From Candidatus Methanomethylophilaceae archaeon (lineage in GTDB: Archaea; Thermoplasmatota; Thermoplasmata; Methanomassiliicoccales; Methanomethylophilaceae), in contig JAGBGN010000119.1 of NCBI GenBank assembly GCA_017935945.1, positions 1-52,309 on the forward strand: 52,309 nt of DNA, read 5' to 3'. Position numbers and translations under genes: made by a program. Below the pieces are notes generated by a model. The model saw nothing but the letters and a program-made list of their open reading frames with translations. It searched no databases and was not told the DNA's origin. Within the stretch, counting starts at the first letter, position 1; each line of letters opens with the position of its first letter. Positions 18,192-26,194 of the stretch are shown here, in pieces.

Positions 18192-19534
18192 TATCGAGGT
18201 TCATGATAGCCGCACCCTCCAGTGGGAGCGGGAAGACCCTGGTCACATGCGGTATACTTCAGGCACTGGTCAACAGGGGATTGAAGGTAGCATCGTTCAA
18301 ATGCGGTCCGGATTACATCGATCCGATGTTCCACAGCAGGGTCATTGGTACCAGGTCGAAGAACCTGGATGCCTATTTCGTCGGTGACGACACGCTACGC
18401 TACCTGTTCTCCAGGACAGCCGAGGAGAACGATATCTCGGTCATAGAGGGGGTCATGGGATACTACGATGGCATCAGTGTCGCGAGCACCGAGGCGAGTT
18501 CCTGTGATGTCGCCACCAGACTCCAGGCACCCACGGTCCTCCTGGTCAACAGCAGGGGCGCAAGCATATCCGCATTGGCGACCCTCAAGGGATTCCTGGA
18601 TTTCAGGCCGAACACCATCCGCGGGGTCATATTCAACCAGATGTCGCCGAAGGTCTATGCCATGCTGAAACCGGAGGTGGAGGCGATGGGTCTGATCCCG
18701 ATAGGTTATGTTCCCAAGGTGAGTCATCTCGTTCTGGAGAGCAGGCACCTCGGACTGGTGCTACCGTCGGAGATAGACGAGCTGAAGTCCAAACTGAACC
18801 AGTTGGCGGATGTCCTGGAGGAGACGTTGGATCTGGATGCACTGATGGATCTGGCATCATCCGCATCCGAACTCGATTATAAGGTTCCGGAGGTGAAGAC
18901 CATCGAGGGCAATGTCCGCATCGGTGTGGCTGCAGACGATACGTTCTGTTTCACATACGAGGACAACATCGAGATCCTCAGGAGATGCGGTGCGGAGATC
19001 GTCGAGTTCTCCCCGATGTATGATGAAAGGCTGCCGGATGTGGATGGGATCATCCTCTCCGGAGGTTATCCTGAACTCCATGCGGTCGACCTCGAGTCCA
19101 ACAGGTCAATGATGGATGACATACGCGAGAAAGTATCGGCCGGGATGCCGTGTGTAGCCGAATGCGGCGGATTCATGTACCTCCATGAGAGGATGGAGGA
19201 TTCGGACGGGAAGATGCGCAACATGTGCGGTGTGATCCCGGGAGAGGTCCGCAACACCGGAAAGTTGGCCAGGTTCGGTTACATCACCCTGTCTCCTACA
19301 TCCGATGGTACGATCCCCTCCGGCACCGTCATCAAGGGACACGAGTTCCATTATTGGGACAGTGACAACTGTGGTTCCGACTGGGAGGCTGTCAAGACGA
19401 ACGGCACCCGTTACAACTGCATCCATGACAACGGGTCCATGGTCGCGGGATATCCCCATCTGTACTACTATTCCAACCCCGAGGTCCCATTCCAGTTCCT
19501 GAGACGTTGTCAGGAGTATTCATCCAAAAGATGA
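18188..19534 (+). CDS. cbiA: Cobyrinate a,c-diamide synthase CbiA
   Basis: 448 residues. ATP- and glutamine-dependent amidation of the a and c acetates of cobyrinic acid. The N-terminal dethiobiotin-synthetase-like domain has the P-loop PSSGSGKTLVTCGIL, FKCGPDYIDPMFH and EGVMGYYDG. The C-terminal class I-like amidotransferase has the catalytic cysteine in VAECGGFMYLHERM (about residue 320) and GYPELHAV before it. The homologous CfbB amidates Ni-sirohydrochlorin for F430, but the cbi context makes CbiA the better call. Last gene of the rightward arm. Confidence 0.93.
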   Translation: MISRFMIAAPSSGSGKTLVTCGILQALVNRGLKVASFKCGPDYIDPMFHSRVIGTRSKNLDAYFVGDDTLRYLFSRTAEENDISVIEGVMGYYDGISVASTEASSCDVATRLQAPTVLLVNSRGASISALATLKGFLDFRPNTIRGVIFNQMSPKVYAMLKPEVEAMGLIPIGYVPKVSHLVLESRHLGLVLPSEIDELKSKLNQLADVLEETLDLDALMDLASSASELDYKVPEVKTIEGNVRIGVAADDTFCFTYEDNIEILRRCGAEIVEFSPMYDERLPDVDGIILSGGYPELHAVDLESNRSMMDDIREKVSAGMPCVAECGGFMYLHERMEDSDGKMRNMCGVIPGEVRNTGKLARFGYITLSPTSDGTIPSGTVIKGHEFHYWDSDNCGSDWEAVKTNGTRYNCIHDNGSMVAGYPHLYYYSNPEVPFQFLRRCQEYSSKR

Positions 19535-19588
19535 CCAACCTCATCCGTTCTAACAACGGTTAAGAAACCCTTTACCAATACACTCCCA

Positions 19589-19930
19589 ATGAATGGGATG
19601 AACAAGGCGATAGTCGGTGTCGTCTTCGGAATAGCACTCTTGACATCACTTCTGGTGATGATCCTCTCGCTCATCGGGCTGTTCAGCACCGGTGATGTGA
19701 CCATCTCCTACGAGTTGGATGGCCCGCTGGGAGCCGTCGTAGGTGTGGTCAACAGCGTACTCGCTGTGTACGACAACATCCTCTCGGTGATCACCGACTC
19801 CCTGGGGATGGATGCCAAGGTCTCCGAGTACATGAAGCTCGCATTCGTGGCCATCGGATTCGTGGTCACGGTCCTCGGCATGGTATCCAAGCCGTCCCTG
19901 GATGTCCAGGGCAGGGACAATCCCGCATAG
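19589..19930 (+). CDS. Membrane protein segment ending at an in-frame TAG (possible N-terminal part of the GTPase protein)
   Basis: 113 residues from ATG 19589, with two hydrophobic segments (about 7-32 and 84-102) and a short extracellular or cytoplasmic loop between. It ends at TAG 19928-19930. The same frame stays open after the TAG, without any ATG, GTG or TTG codon for 114 nt, and runs straight into the zinc-ribbon GTPase. I do not recognise the family of this part alone. If TAG is read as pyrrolysine, the two parts form one 501-residue membrane GTPase. Confidence 0.65.
   Translation: MNGMNKAIVGVVFGIALLTSLLVMILSLIGLFSTGDVTISYELDGPLGAVVGVVNSVLAVYDNILSVITDSLGMDAKVSEYMKLAFVAIGFVVTVLGMVSKPSLDVQGRDNPA
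19928..19930 (+). other. In-frame amber (TAG) codon, candidate pyrrolysine position
   Basis: Reading ...DNPA-TAG-YLWTHRPKALVRALSAPFG... . Codons on both sides have the strong G/C third-position bias of genes here (about three quarters of the 40 codons after the TAG), so the downstream stretch looks translated. It is the only TAG among about 48 visible gene ends. Pyrrolysine insertion is known in Methanomassiliicoccales; no pyl genes are in this window. Confidence 0.45.
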
Positions 19931-20044
19931 TACCTTTGGACCCACAGGCCCAAGGCACTTGTCAGGGCGCTCTCCGCTCCGTTCGGACTGATCCCGGCAT
20001 GCTACGCCAAGAGCAAGGCGCTCGTAATCATACCGGTCGTCCTG

Positions 20045-21094
20045 TTGGTCTTCTCATGGCCCTGGGCGCTGGCGGCCGTCATAGGCATGGTCGTCCCACT
20101 GGTCCTCATCAAGGCGGTAGTGGGAATGAGGATATCCTCGGCATCCAAGAAGGAGAGCAGGGAGTACACATCCACCACGCAGTATGCCGTGTGTCCCAAA
20201 TGCAAGAGGAACTTCCTCAGGCCCAACGTCAGGTGCTCCTGCGGTCTCAACCTGGAGTATCCCGTCCCCAACATCTACGGGATAAAGTACCATACATGCA
20301 ACAAGGGTCACAACATCCCCTGTATGAGCGGGAAGAGGTCCGACCTCAGGACAGTATGCCCTTACTGTGAGTCCGATATCGAGACCCGTGAGGCCATGCC
20401 GATCTCCATCTCGATGGTCGGTGCGGTGGGTTCCGGGAAGACCACTCTCATGCTCGGTGCGGTCAAGTCGATCACCCAGGCTGCGAGGACCAGGGACATC
20501 AGTGTTGAGACCATCACATCCGGATTGTCCAAGGATGCGATCGTTGCGAAGGATGTGGCGCCCAAGACCGCTCCCGGTGAGCTGGATTCCGAGTGCATGT
20601 TCATCAGGTCCAGGACCGTCAGAGACAGGGAGATCATCTTCCATGACATATCCGGGCAGGAGTTCGAACCCAAAGAGGGTAAGATCCTCTTCGAGGAGTA
20701 CTTCACATACACCGATGGAATCGTGTTCGCATTCGATCCCATGGCATTGACCAGGGAGAGGAAGGGTTCCACGCCGATGGATGTGTTCGAGTCCTTCCAC
20801 TACATGTTCACACAGATCAACGGTACCAGTCCGAACAAGGTCTCCAATGTTCCATTGGCGATCGTCGCCACCAGGGCCGACCTCGGAGACGGTCTGTCCG
20901 ATGGCAAGGTCAGGGAGTTCCTCGTCAGGAACGGCCAGGAGGGATTCGTCAAGGTCGCGGAGTCGTTGTTCAGCAATGTCCGCTACTTCTCCGTCTCCTC
21001 CACCGGTGAGGACTGCATGTCCGCAGCCAGGCCCATATGGTGGATCGTGTCGGAATCCGACCCTGAATTGGCATCCGCCGTCCCCATCAACTGA
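20045..21094 (+). CDS. Membrane-anchored zinc-ribbon P-loop GTPase-like protein
   Basis: The open frame really starts at 19931; TTG 20045 is the first possible start after the TAG. It encodes one or two membrane helices (ALVIIPVVLLVFSWPWALAA, then IGMVVPLVLIKAVVGM). Next come zinc-ribbon cysteines (CPKC...CSCG, then CNKGHNIPC...CPYC). A P-loop domain follows with Walker A MVGAVGSGKTT, a switch II-like HDISGQEF and a guanine-specificity-like ATRADLGD. The layout resembles zinc-ribbon TRAFAC-type GTPases of unclear role, some linked to biological conflict. A good hairpin terminator follows. Function unknown. Confidence 0.75.
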   Translation: MVFSWPWALAAVIGMVVPLVLIKAVVGMRISSASKKESREYTSTTQYAVCPKCKRNFLRPNVRCSCGLNLEYPVPNIYGIKYHTCNKGHNIPCMSGKRSDLRTVCPYCESDIETREAMPISISMVGAVGSGKTTLMLGAVKSITQAARTRDISVETITSGLSKDAIVAKDVAPKTAPGELDSECMFIRSRTVRDREIIFHDISGQEFEPKEGKILFEEYFTYTDGIVFAFDPMALTRERKGSTPMDVFESFHYMFTQINGTSPNKVSNVPLAIVATRADLGDGLSDGKVREFLVRNGQEGFVKVAESLFSNVRYFSVSSTGEDCMSAARPIWWIVSESDPELASAVPIN

Positions 21095-21105
21095 TCATCG
21101 AAACA

Positions 21106-21130
21106 TCCCGCGGGAACCCAACCCGCGGGA
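21106..21130 (+). terminator. Hairpin terminator after the GTPase gene
   Basis: Perfect 9-bp stem TCCCGCGGG / CCCGCGGGA with a 7-nt loop, 11 nt after the stop, followed by a T-rich run (cttccttttt). Confidence 0.7.
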
Positions 21131-21169
21131 CATCTTCCTTTTTATCTCCGACGGACCGTTATCCGGACC

Positions 21170-21571
21170 ATGAGTGGTTACAGCACCATCGAGGTAGACA
21201 CCGGTCGCATGTGCATGACAGACATAACGTCCCAGGTCCGCCGTATCGTCAAGGACAGCGGTGTGACGGATGGGATATGCGTGGTATTCAGCAAGCATAC
21301 CACTGCAGGGATAACCATCAACGAGAATGCCGATCCAGACGTCCAGACGGATATGCTCCATGGTCTCGACATGGCATTTCCGGACCGTCCCGAGTTCCGC
21401 CACATGGAGGGCAACTCGTACGCCCACCTCCGTACATCATGTGTCGGACCATCCACCTCTGTAATTGTGTCCGATGGTGACCTGGTCCTCGGGACATGGC
21501 AGGGGATATACCTGTGCGAGTTCGATGGTCCGAGACACAGGAAAGTACTGGTGAAGGTCGTCGAAGGATGA
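21170..21571 (+). CDS. YjbQ/UPF0047 family protein (secondary thiamine-phosphate synthase type)
   Basis: 133 residues, a single small domain of normal length. Family motifs: CVVFSKHTTAGITINENADPDV, NSYAHLRTSCVGPSTSVIV, LVLGTWQGIYLCEFDGPRHRKV. The conserved histidines and acidic residues are kept. Members can replace thiamine-phosphate synthase weakly in E. coli; the true function is unsettled. A TATA-like box (tttttatctc, 21139-21148) is 22-31 nt before the ATG, with no room for a leader. Confidence 0.92.
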   Translation: MSGYSTIEVDTGRMCMTDITSQVRRIVKDSGVTDGICVVFSKHTTAGITINENADPDVQTDMLHGLDMAFPDRPEFRHMEGNSYAHLRTSCVGPSTSVIVSDGDLVLGTWQGIYLCEFDGPRHRKVLVKVVEG

Positions 21572-21730
21572 TCCGGTCTAAAACTGTGTGATGTTCTGAA
21601 CGTTGTCAACGGTGTGGGCCGTCTCTATCAATGGATTCCATATGGGGACGATCGAATTCACAAGTACAATGCTTGGAACCAATACCAATATAACCGATCA
21701 TCCAAAAATCAAGGTAAGAGGAATCAATTC

Positions 21731-22381
21731 ATGAAGATAGTAGCCATCAACGCAAGTCCTCGCAGGAAATGGAATACTGCCACATTGGTCGGTGAGGCAG
21801 CAGAAGGTGCCAAGTCCGAGGGAGCAGAGGTCGTAACATTCAACCTCTATGATCTGGGTGTATACTCCGGTTGCGTGTCCTGTTTCGGATGTAAAATAGG
21901 TAACAACAAGGGAAAGTGCGTCCACAAGGACGGATTGTCTAAGGTACTGGATGAGATCCGCACAGCAGATGGATTGATCATGGGATCCCCCAACTACCTT
22001 GGAGACGTCACTGCCGCATTCCGTGCATTGTATGAGAGGTTGGTATTCCAATACATCACCTACAGCAACGATCCTTGGAGCTATAATGAACGTCACATCC
22101 CTGTGTTGATGATAATGACCAGCAACATCTCCGAGGAAAGGTATCCCGAGGTGGGTTATGACGTTGTTCTGGAGAAGTACAAGCAGACGCTGAGTGCCCA
22201 CATCGGACCCACTGACATCATGATCAGTGGAGATACGTTACAGGTGAATGATTACAGCAAGTACGACTGGGGATATTTCGATCCAGAAAAGAAGAAGATA
22301 CGTCACGAGACCGAGTTCCCTGCCGAGAGGAAGAAGGTATTCGAACTTGGGGCGGAGATGGTTAGAAGACTATCGAAGTGA
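21731..22381 (+). CDS. Iron-sulfur flavoprotein (NADPH-dependent FMN reductase family)
   Basis: 216 residues. Flavodoxin-like fold with FMN phosphate loop INASPRRKWNTATLVGEA and GSPNYLGDVTAAFRALYERL. A compact cysteine cluster GCVSCFGCKIGNNKGKC (C-x2-C-x2-C-x7-C) can bind a [4Fe-4S] cluster, as in archaeal iron-sulfur flavoproteins. ATG 21731 (MKIVAINASPRRK) is the family start. It lies upstream of the nitrogenase-like operon on the same strand, so it could supply electrons, but a candidate RNA and terminator separate them. Confidence 0.9.
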   Translation: MKIVAINASPRRKWNTATLVGEAAEGAKSEGAEVVTFNLYDLGVYSGCVSCFGCKIGNNKGKCVHKDGLSKVLDEIRTADGLIMGSPNYLGDVTAAFRALYERLVFQYITYSNDPWSYNERHIPVLMIMTSNISEERYPEVGYDVVLEKYKQTLSAHIGPTDIMISGDTLQVNDYSKYDWGYFDPEKKKIRHETEFPAERKKVFELGAEMVRRLSK

Positions 22382-22460
22382 CCAATCTTCCATTGTTTCA
22401 TAGAGTAAACAGTTACTGCAACAATCAACTTTAAAAACTGATGGAAGACATGAATACAAT

Positions 22461-22646
22461 TGTCGAGCAGGGAATAATCTGGTGCACCAGATTGTCCCTG
22501 TCGACACATCGGGTATCGCCTTGGCGGGAGATGTATGTCGCAATGTCTTCATCATTCCGTAAAAAAGGTTATCATCCTAACGGGTGTGGGAATGATCCAC
22601 CATGAACGGATCCGGTCCCTTGGGGACCGTTACTATTTGTTTTTTT
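22461..22646 (+). ncRNA. Candidate small RNA: long 5' hairpin and 3' terminator
   Basis: A TATA-like box (CTTTAAAAAC, 22429-22438) predicts a start near 22460. There begins a 46-nt dyad (22461-22506): outer TGTCGA/TCGACA, then CAGGGA/TCCCTG, then AATCTGG/CCAGATT around TGCA, with one bulged G and a small internal loop. A second small stem CGCC/GGCG lies at 22517-22526. The 3' end is a classic terminator: CGGTCCC/GGGACCG (22613-22629) and a T run (22640-22646). No convincing protein is encoded. The predicted transcript is about 185 nt. It could be an sRNA, or a leader element of the downstream operon. Confidence 0.4.
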
Positions 22647-22732
22647 GAAAATAATTCATTTCTGATAATATGTGATATAAACTACGATTTTTCATGAATT
22701 GTTGGAATCACTGTAAGCATATGTAAACAGTA

Positions 22733-22751
22733 ATTGGATTATATATCCAAT
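22733..22751. promoter_or_regulatory. Palindrome enclosing the TATA box of the nitrogenase-like operon
   Basis: ATTGGAT-TATAT-ATCCAAT: perfect 7-bp arms with the TATA-like box in the centre, 21 nt before the ATG at 22772, which implies a leaderless mRNA. A protein bound here would block TBP, so it is a strong candidate repressor operator. A further symmetrical element, CTGT-N3-CATATG-N3-ACAG, lies at 22711-22730. Confidence 0.55.
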
Positions 22752-22771
22752 ACAATCCCATCCTGATTTCG

Positions 22772-24862
22772 ATGTTCAAGGTATCGGTTTACGGAAAGGG
22801 TGGGATAGGGAAGTCCACGATATCCGCCAATCTATCGTATGGTCTATCCAGAACGGGAAAACGCATACTGCATGTAGGATGCGATCCAAAACATGATTCC
22901 ACTCGTTTGTTGGTGGGTGGTGAACCGATACCGACCTATGCTGAAAAACCGACCGACCCTATCATCGATGCCGGTAATGGGATATCATGTCTGGAATGCG
23001 GGGGAGCAGAGTGTGGTACCGGTTGTGCAGGCAAGGGTATGGGTCTGATGTTCGACAGCATATCGGATATCGAGGCTGATTATAGGATCTGTGATGTTCT
23101 GGGGGATGTGGTGTGCGGCGGATTTTCCATACCACTTAGAAAGGGAAATGTCGACGCGGTGATCCTCGTGACATCGGGTGAGTTCATGTCATTATATGCA
23201 CTCAACAATCTTCTGAGAGGTATCCGCAACATCAACGATACCGCGTGCATCCTGGGGATAGTGTTCAATCGCAGAGGCGATGAAGGGGAGGAAGTACCGG
23301 TCAGGAGGTTCTCAGAGGCAGTCGGACTTCCGATTCTTTGTGATATACCACGCAGCAACCTCTTCAAGGAGGCAGAAGGTTCTGGAAGGACGTTGTTGGA
23401 GTCATATCCGGATTCCGATGAGGCCGTGGAGATACGCAGGATTATCGATGCGATAGAATCCAGATCGGAACTCCATCATGCATCACCCTTGCCTGAACGT
23501 TCAATGATGGATCTGGCAGCAGGCAGGCCCATCGTGGATAGAGATGACAGTAGGAGAGAGGGTAGATGCACATTCGAGATGGTTGATTATGAGAGGAACA
23601 TGACATACACCGGAAATCAGGTTATGCCTTCATGCTCCTCCCATGGAGGTGTGGACGCCGCTCTGAGGATAACGGATGCCGCCACCGTCATTCATGGTCC
23701 ATTGAACTGTGCATACCTGATGGAGTTCGCCTTCAGACGTAGGATGATGCAGAGTTCTGCAACCAGGGGAGGATTGTTGCCACCGTGCAATATCTACAGC
23801 ACGGCATTGGATGGGAACACCGCGTTCTCCGGAGATGTTGCCCTGGTGGAGGATGCCGTCCGCAGGGCGGTATCCGATGGTTTCAGACACGTGTTCATCG
23901 TGCCGACATGCTCATCCGAGATAATAGCCACGGATCTGGTCGGCGTGGCTTCTAGACTGTCATCCGAGATGGGGGCGGACATCGTTGCTGTGCCCGGAGA
24001 TGAGAACTTCCTCGGAAGTAAGTTCGGTGAGATAAACGGGGTGATGGACATCCTGATAGGGAGGATGGAACCCTGTATGAGTAGACGGGAGGGTGCCGTG
24101 AACCTGGTCAGCAGGATGTTCTACTCATTGGGTAGAGATGACAACATGAGGGAGTTCCGTATGATACTCGGGTCCATGGGCCTGGAGGTCAACAAAGTCT
24201 TCCTGGATATCTGTACGATGGATGACGTCATCCAGTACCCTGAAGCCGAATTCGGCATTCAACTGGGAAGATCCAAGTTCAACAGGGAGGTCTGCAGGAA
24301 GATAACCGAGCGGACTGGTATGATGCATGTGGAGGTGGACATCCCCATAGGTCTCGCAGAATCGTTGGAATGGGTAGATGTCATATGCGACAGTACTGGC
24401 AGATCCCACATGAAGGCGGATGCAAAGATGGCCCTCAGGGAACGGTACCGGTCCTTCATGGAACCTATACGTCGGAGGACTGAGGGGAAGAGGGTGATGA
24501 TCTACTATTTCTCACACTCCGATTTGGATTGGCACCTGGAGACATTGTCTGCCATCGGTGTGGAAGTGGTTCACGTGACATTCGTGAAGGGGAATGTGAT
24601 AGATCACAACGAGAAGGTCACTGATTGTGGAGACATTCCGGTGACACGGGATGGAACATTCTGCGGATTCAAGGAAGAGGTCGAGAGGTTGAAACCAGAC
24701 CTCATAATAACCAACGACCACAACAGGGTATCGAGTATCGGTGTACCCTGGTGCGGAATGAATGCATGGACAATGGGGATAGGTGGTGCCGTCGAATGGG
24801 CGCGGAAGGTCGCAGATTCCTTCGATCTGCCTACGGGCAGGGGATGGGAGGGAGGATTATGA
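22772..24862 (+). CDS. Nitrogenase-like reductase: NifH-type Fe protein fused to a NifD-type subunit
   Basis: 696 residues. Part 1 (about 1-255) is a complete Fe protein: P-loop VYGKGGIGKSTISANL, GCDPKHDSTRL, the [4Fe-4S] cysteines C85 (ECGTGCAGKGM) and C115 (DVLGDVVCGGFSIPLR). Part 2 (about 270-696) is NifD/CfbD-like: C288 (MPSCSSHGG), C313 (HGPLNCAYLM) and C380 (VPTCSSEI) have spacings 25 and 67, almost those of the NifD P-cluster cysteines (26 and 66). GKRVMIYYF and LKPDLIITND are typical of the second Rossmann unit. At the place of the cofactor-binding Cys275 it has a QLGRSKF stretch and no Cys. Fe-protein fusion to a D subunit is unusual. The substrate is unknown. Its stop overlaps the next start by 4 nt. 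Confidence 0.85.
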   Translation: MFKVSVYGKGGIGKSTISANLSYGLSRTGKRILHVGCDPKHDSTRLLVGGEPIPTYAEKPTDPIIDAGNGISCLECGGAECGTGCAGKGMGLMFDSISDIEADYRICDVLGDVVCGGFSIPLRKGNVDAVILVTSGEFMSLYALNNLLRGIRNINDTACILGIVFNRRGDEGEEVPVRRFSEAVGLPILCDIPRSNLFKEAEGSGRTLLESYPDSDEAVEIRRIIDAIESRSELHHASPLPERSMMDLAAGRPIVDRDDSRREGRCTFEMVDYERNMTYTGNQVMPSCSSHGGVDAALRITDAATVIHGPLNCAYLMEFAFRRRMMQSSATRGGLLPPCNIYSTALDGNTAFSGDVALVEDAVRRAVSDGFRHVFIVPTCSSEIIATDLVGVASRLSSEMGADIVAVPGDENFLGSKFGEINGVMDILIGRMEPCMSRREGAVNLVSRMFYSLGRDDNMREFRMILGSMGLEVNKVFLDICTMDDVIQYPEAEFGIQLGRSKFNREVCRKITERTGMMHVEVDIPIGLAESLEWVDVICDSTGRSHMKADAKMALRERYRSFMEPIRRRTEGKRVMIYYFSHSDLDWHLETLSAIGVEVVHVTFVKGNVIDHNEKVTDCGDIPVTRDGTFCGFKEEVERLKPDLIITNDHNRVSSIGVPWCGMNAWTMGIGGAVEWARKVADSFDLPTGRGWEGGL

Positions 24863-26151
24863 TCCTGAGGCCGGATGGAACACTGGGTGCGGTGCTGGCA
24901 TCGGAATCGCTCGGTCTCACCGACACACTGGTCAACGGTGCCGGTGGATGCAGGTCCAGGACGCAGATCATGTTGCGCGATCTCATGTCGACTTACAAGG
25001 AGGAGGACACGAGATGCTGCGGGTCCAGATTCTTCAGCAGGCAGTCACGTCTTCCGTGCACGTACATCAACGGTGACGACATCGTATTCGGAACGGGATG
25101 CAAGGTTTCTGAGGGGATATCATCGGTATCCGGTATCACTGGGAAGCCGACATCAGTCGTGGAGACTTTAGGTGCATCATTGGTATGCACCGATTACGCA
25201 CAGATATCCGGAAACGGTGTGGAAGTCATCCCCCTGGATGCAGACCTGTCCTCGATGTCATTCGAGGAAGGGTATGATTTCGCCATGGAGCGGATACTCA
25301 GTCACCTGCTACCGGATGATAGGGAGAGGACATCCGAACCATCCGTCAATCTGCTTGGATATGGCATCCACGATCTTGGTTGGGAATTCGGTCTAGATGA
25401 TCTGAAGGCCCTTCTTTCCAACATGGGTGTGAAGGTATTGGCCGCCATCGGCTGCATGCCGTCCGAGGACGAGGTCATCGCATCCACCGGTGCATGGTTG
25501 AACATAATGGTCCATCCTGAGTCATGCACAGAGACAGCGAGGATGTACGAGAGGAATCATGACATTCCATTTCTGCGTCCGAAGGACGGTGCACCGGTCG
25601 GATACGATTCGATACGTTCCATGTTGAAACAGGTCGGAGAGGCATTGGGTATCGATCCCACTCCTGCATTGTGCGCAGTGGATTCGGAGGCATCCAAGGT
25701 ACTTGGCATGTTGAGGAACTACAATAAAGGGGTAAACATGCTCCGTGGAAGGATGTACTCCATAGAGGCATCATCATCGGAACTGTATCCGCTGATGGTG
25801 TGGATGCATGATGTCTTCGCCATGGTCCCTGACTCCATCATCCCGTTGGATCCCGAGTATCTGTCTGAGATAGCGACGTATCTGGAATCCATAGGCAAGG
25901 CCGATTCGTTGATGTCCCCCAGACATGGAGTCGATGACATCGTGTTCACAGATGGTGTGGACTGTGCATACGGTAAGGCGGAAGGAGGGGTGACATCGTA
26001 TGTCGAGGTCCGTCCACCCAACATGCGTGGATTGAACCTCGTTGGCAGATGTACTGTCGGGACAGGCGGATGCAGATATCTGATCGATGAGATGCTCAAC
26101 GGTATCAACAGGTTCAGGTGCGGACAACCGTCCAGCATAGATATGAGATGA
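24859..26151 (+). CDS. Nitrogenase-like reductase, second (NifK/NifD-type) subunit
   Basis: 430 residues. The N-terminal cysteines C31 (GAGGCRSRTQ), C53-C54 (TRCCGSRFF) and C110 (GASLVCTDYAQ) have the spacing of the NifK P-cluster set; C67 and C81 are extra. Later parts (VNLLGYGIHDLGWEFGLDDLKALLSNMGVKV and IGKADSLMSPRHGVDDIVF) follow the nitrogenase component 1 fold of Rossmann units. Start ATG 24859 overlaps the fusion gene (ATGA), so it is coupled and probably an obligate partner in an alpha-beta complex fed by the fused Fe protein. It ends with a strong terminator. No nifE, nifN, nifB or nifI is nearby, so dinitrogen fixation is unlikely. Confidence 0.82.
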   Translation: MILRPDGTLGAVLASESLGLTDTLVNGAGGCRSRTQIMLRDLMSTYKEEDTRCCGSRFFSRQSRLPCTYINGDDIVFGTGCKVSEGISSVSGITGKPTSVVETLGASLVCTDYAQISGNGVEVIPLDADLSSMSFEEGYDFAMERILSHLLPDDRERTSEPSVNLLGYGIHDLGWEFGLDDLKALLSNMGVKVLAAIGCMPSEDEVIASTGAWLNIMVHPESCTETARMYERNHDIPFLRPKDGAPVGYDSIRSMLKQVGEALGIDPTPALCAVDSEASKVLGMLRNYNKGVNMLRGRMYSIEASSSELYPLMVWMHDVFAMVPDSIIPLDPEYLSEIATYLESIGKADSLMSPRHGVDDIVFTDGVDCAYGKAEGGVTSYVEVRPPNMRGLNLVGRCTVGTGGCRYLIDEMLNGINRFRCGQPSSIDMR

Positions 26152-26160
26152 AATAGCTGG

Positions 26161-26180
26161 GGAGGGGCATTTGCCCCTCC
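26161..26180. terminator. Terminator between the nitrogenase-like operon and the convergent DUF308-like gene
   Basis: Perfect 9-bp stem GGAGGGGCA / TGCCCCTCC with a 2-nt centre. It lies between two convergent gene ends and can serve both strands. Confidence 0.7.
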
Positions 26181-26194
26181 GAAAACTCGGGGTT

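Noticed and set aside
18188-19534. CfbB (F430 pathway) instead of CbiA
   Set aside because: The families are close, but the gene is coupled by overlap to cbiJET in a complete corrin operon.
22441-22605. A 54-codon open frame beginning MEDMNTIVEQG
   Set aside because: The predicted transcription start lies after its ATG, it spans a strong dyad, and its composition is not protein-like; an RNA gene fits better.
22772-26151. Functional nitrogen fixation genes
   Set aside because: No nifB, nifE, nifN or nifI nearby, and the cofactor cysteine of NifD is missing; a nitrogenase-like reductase is the safer call.
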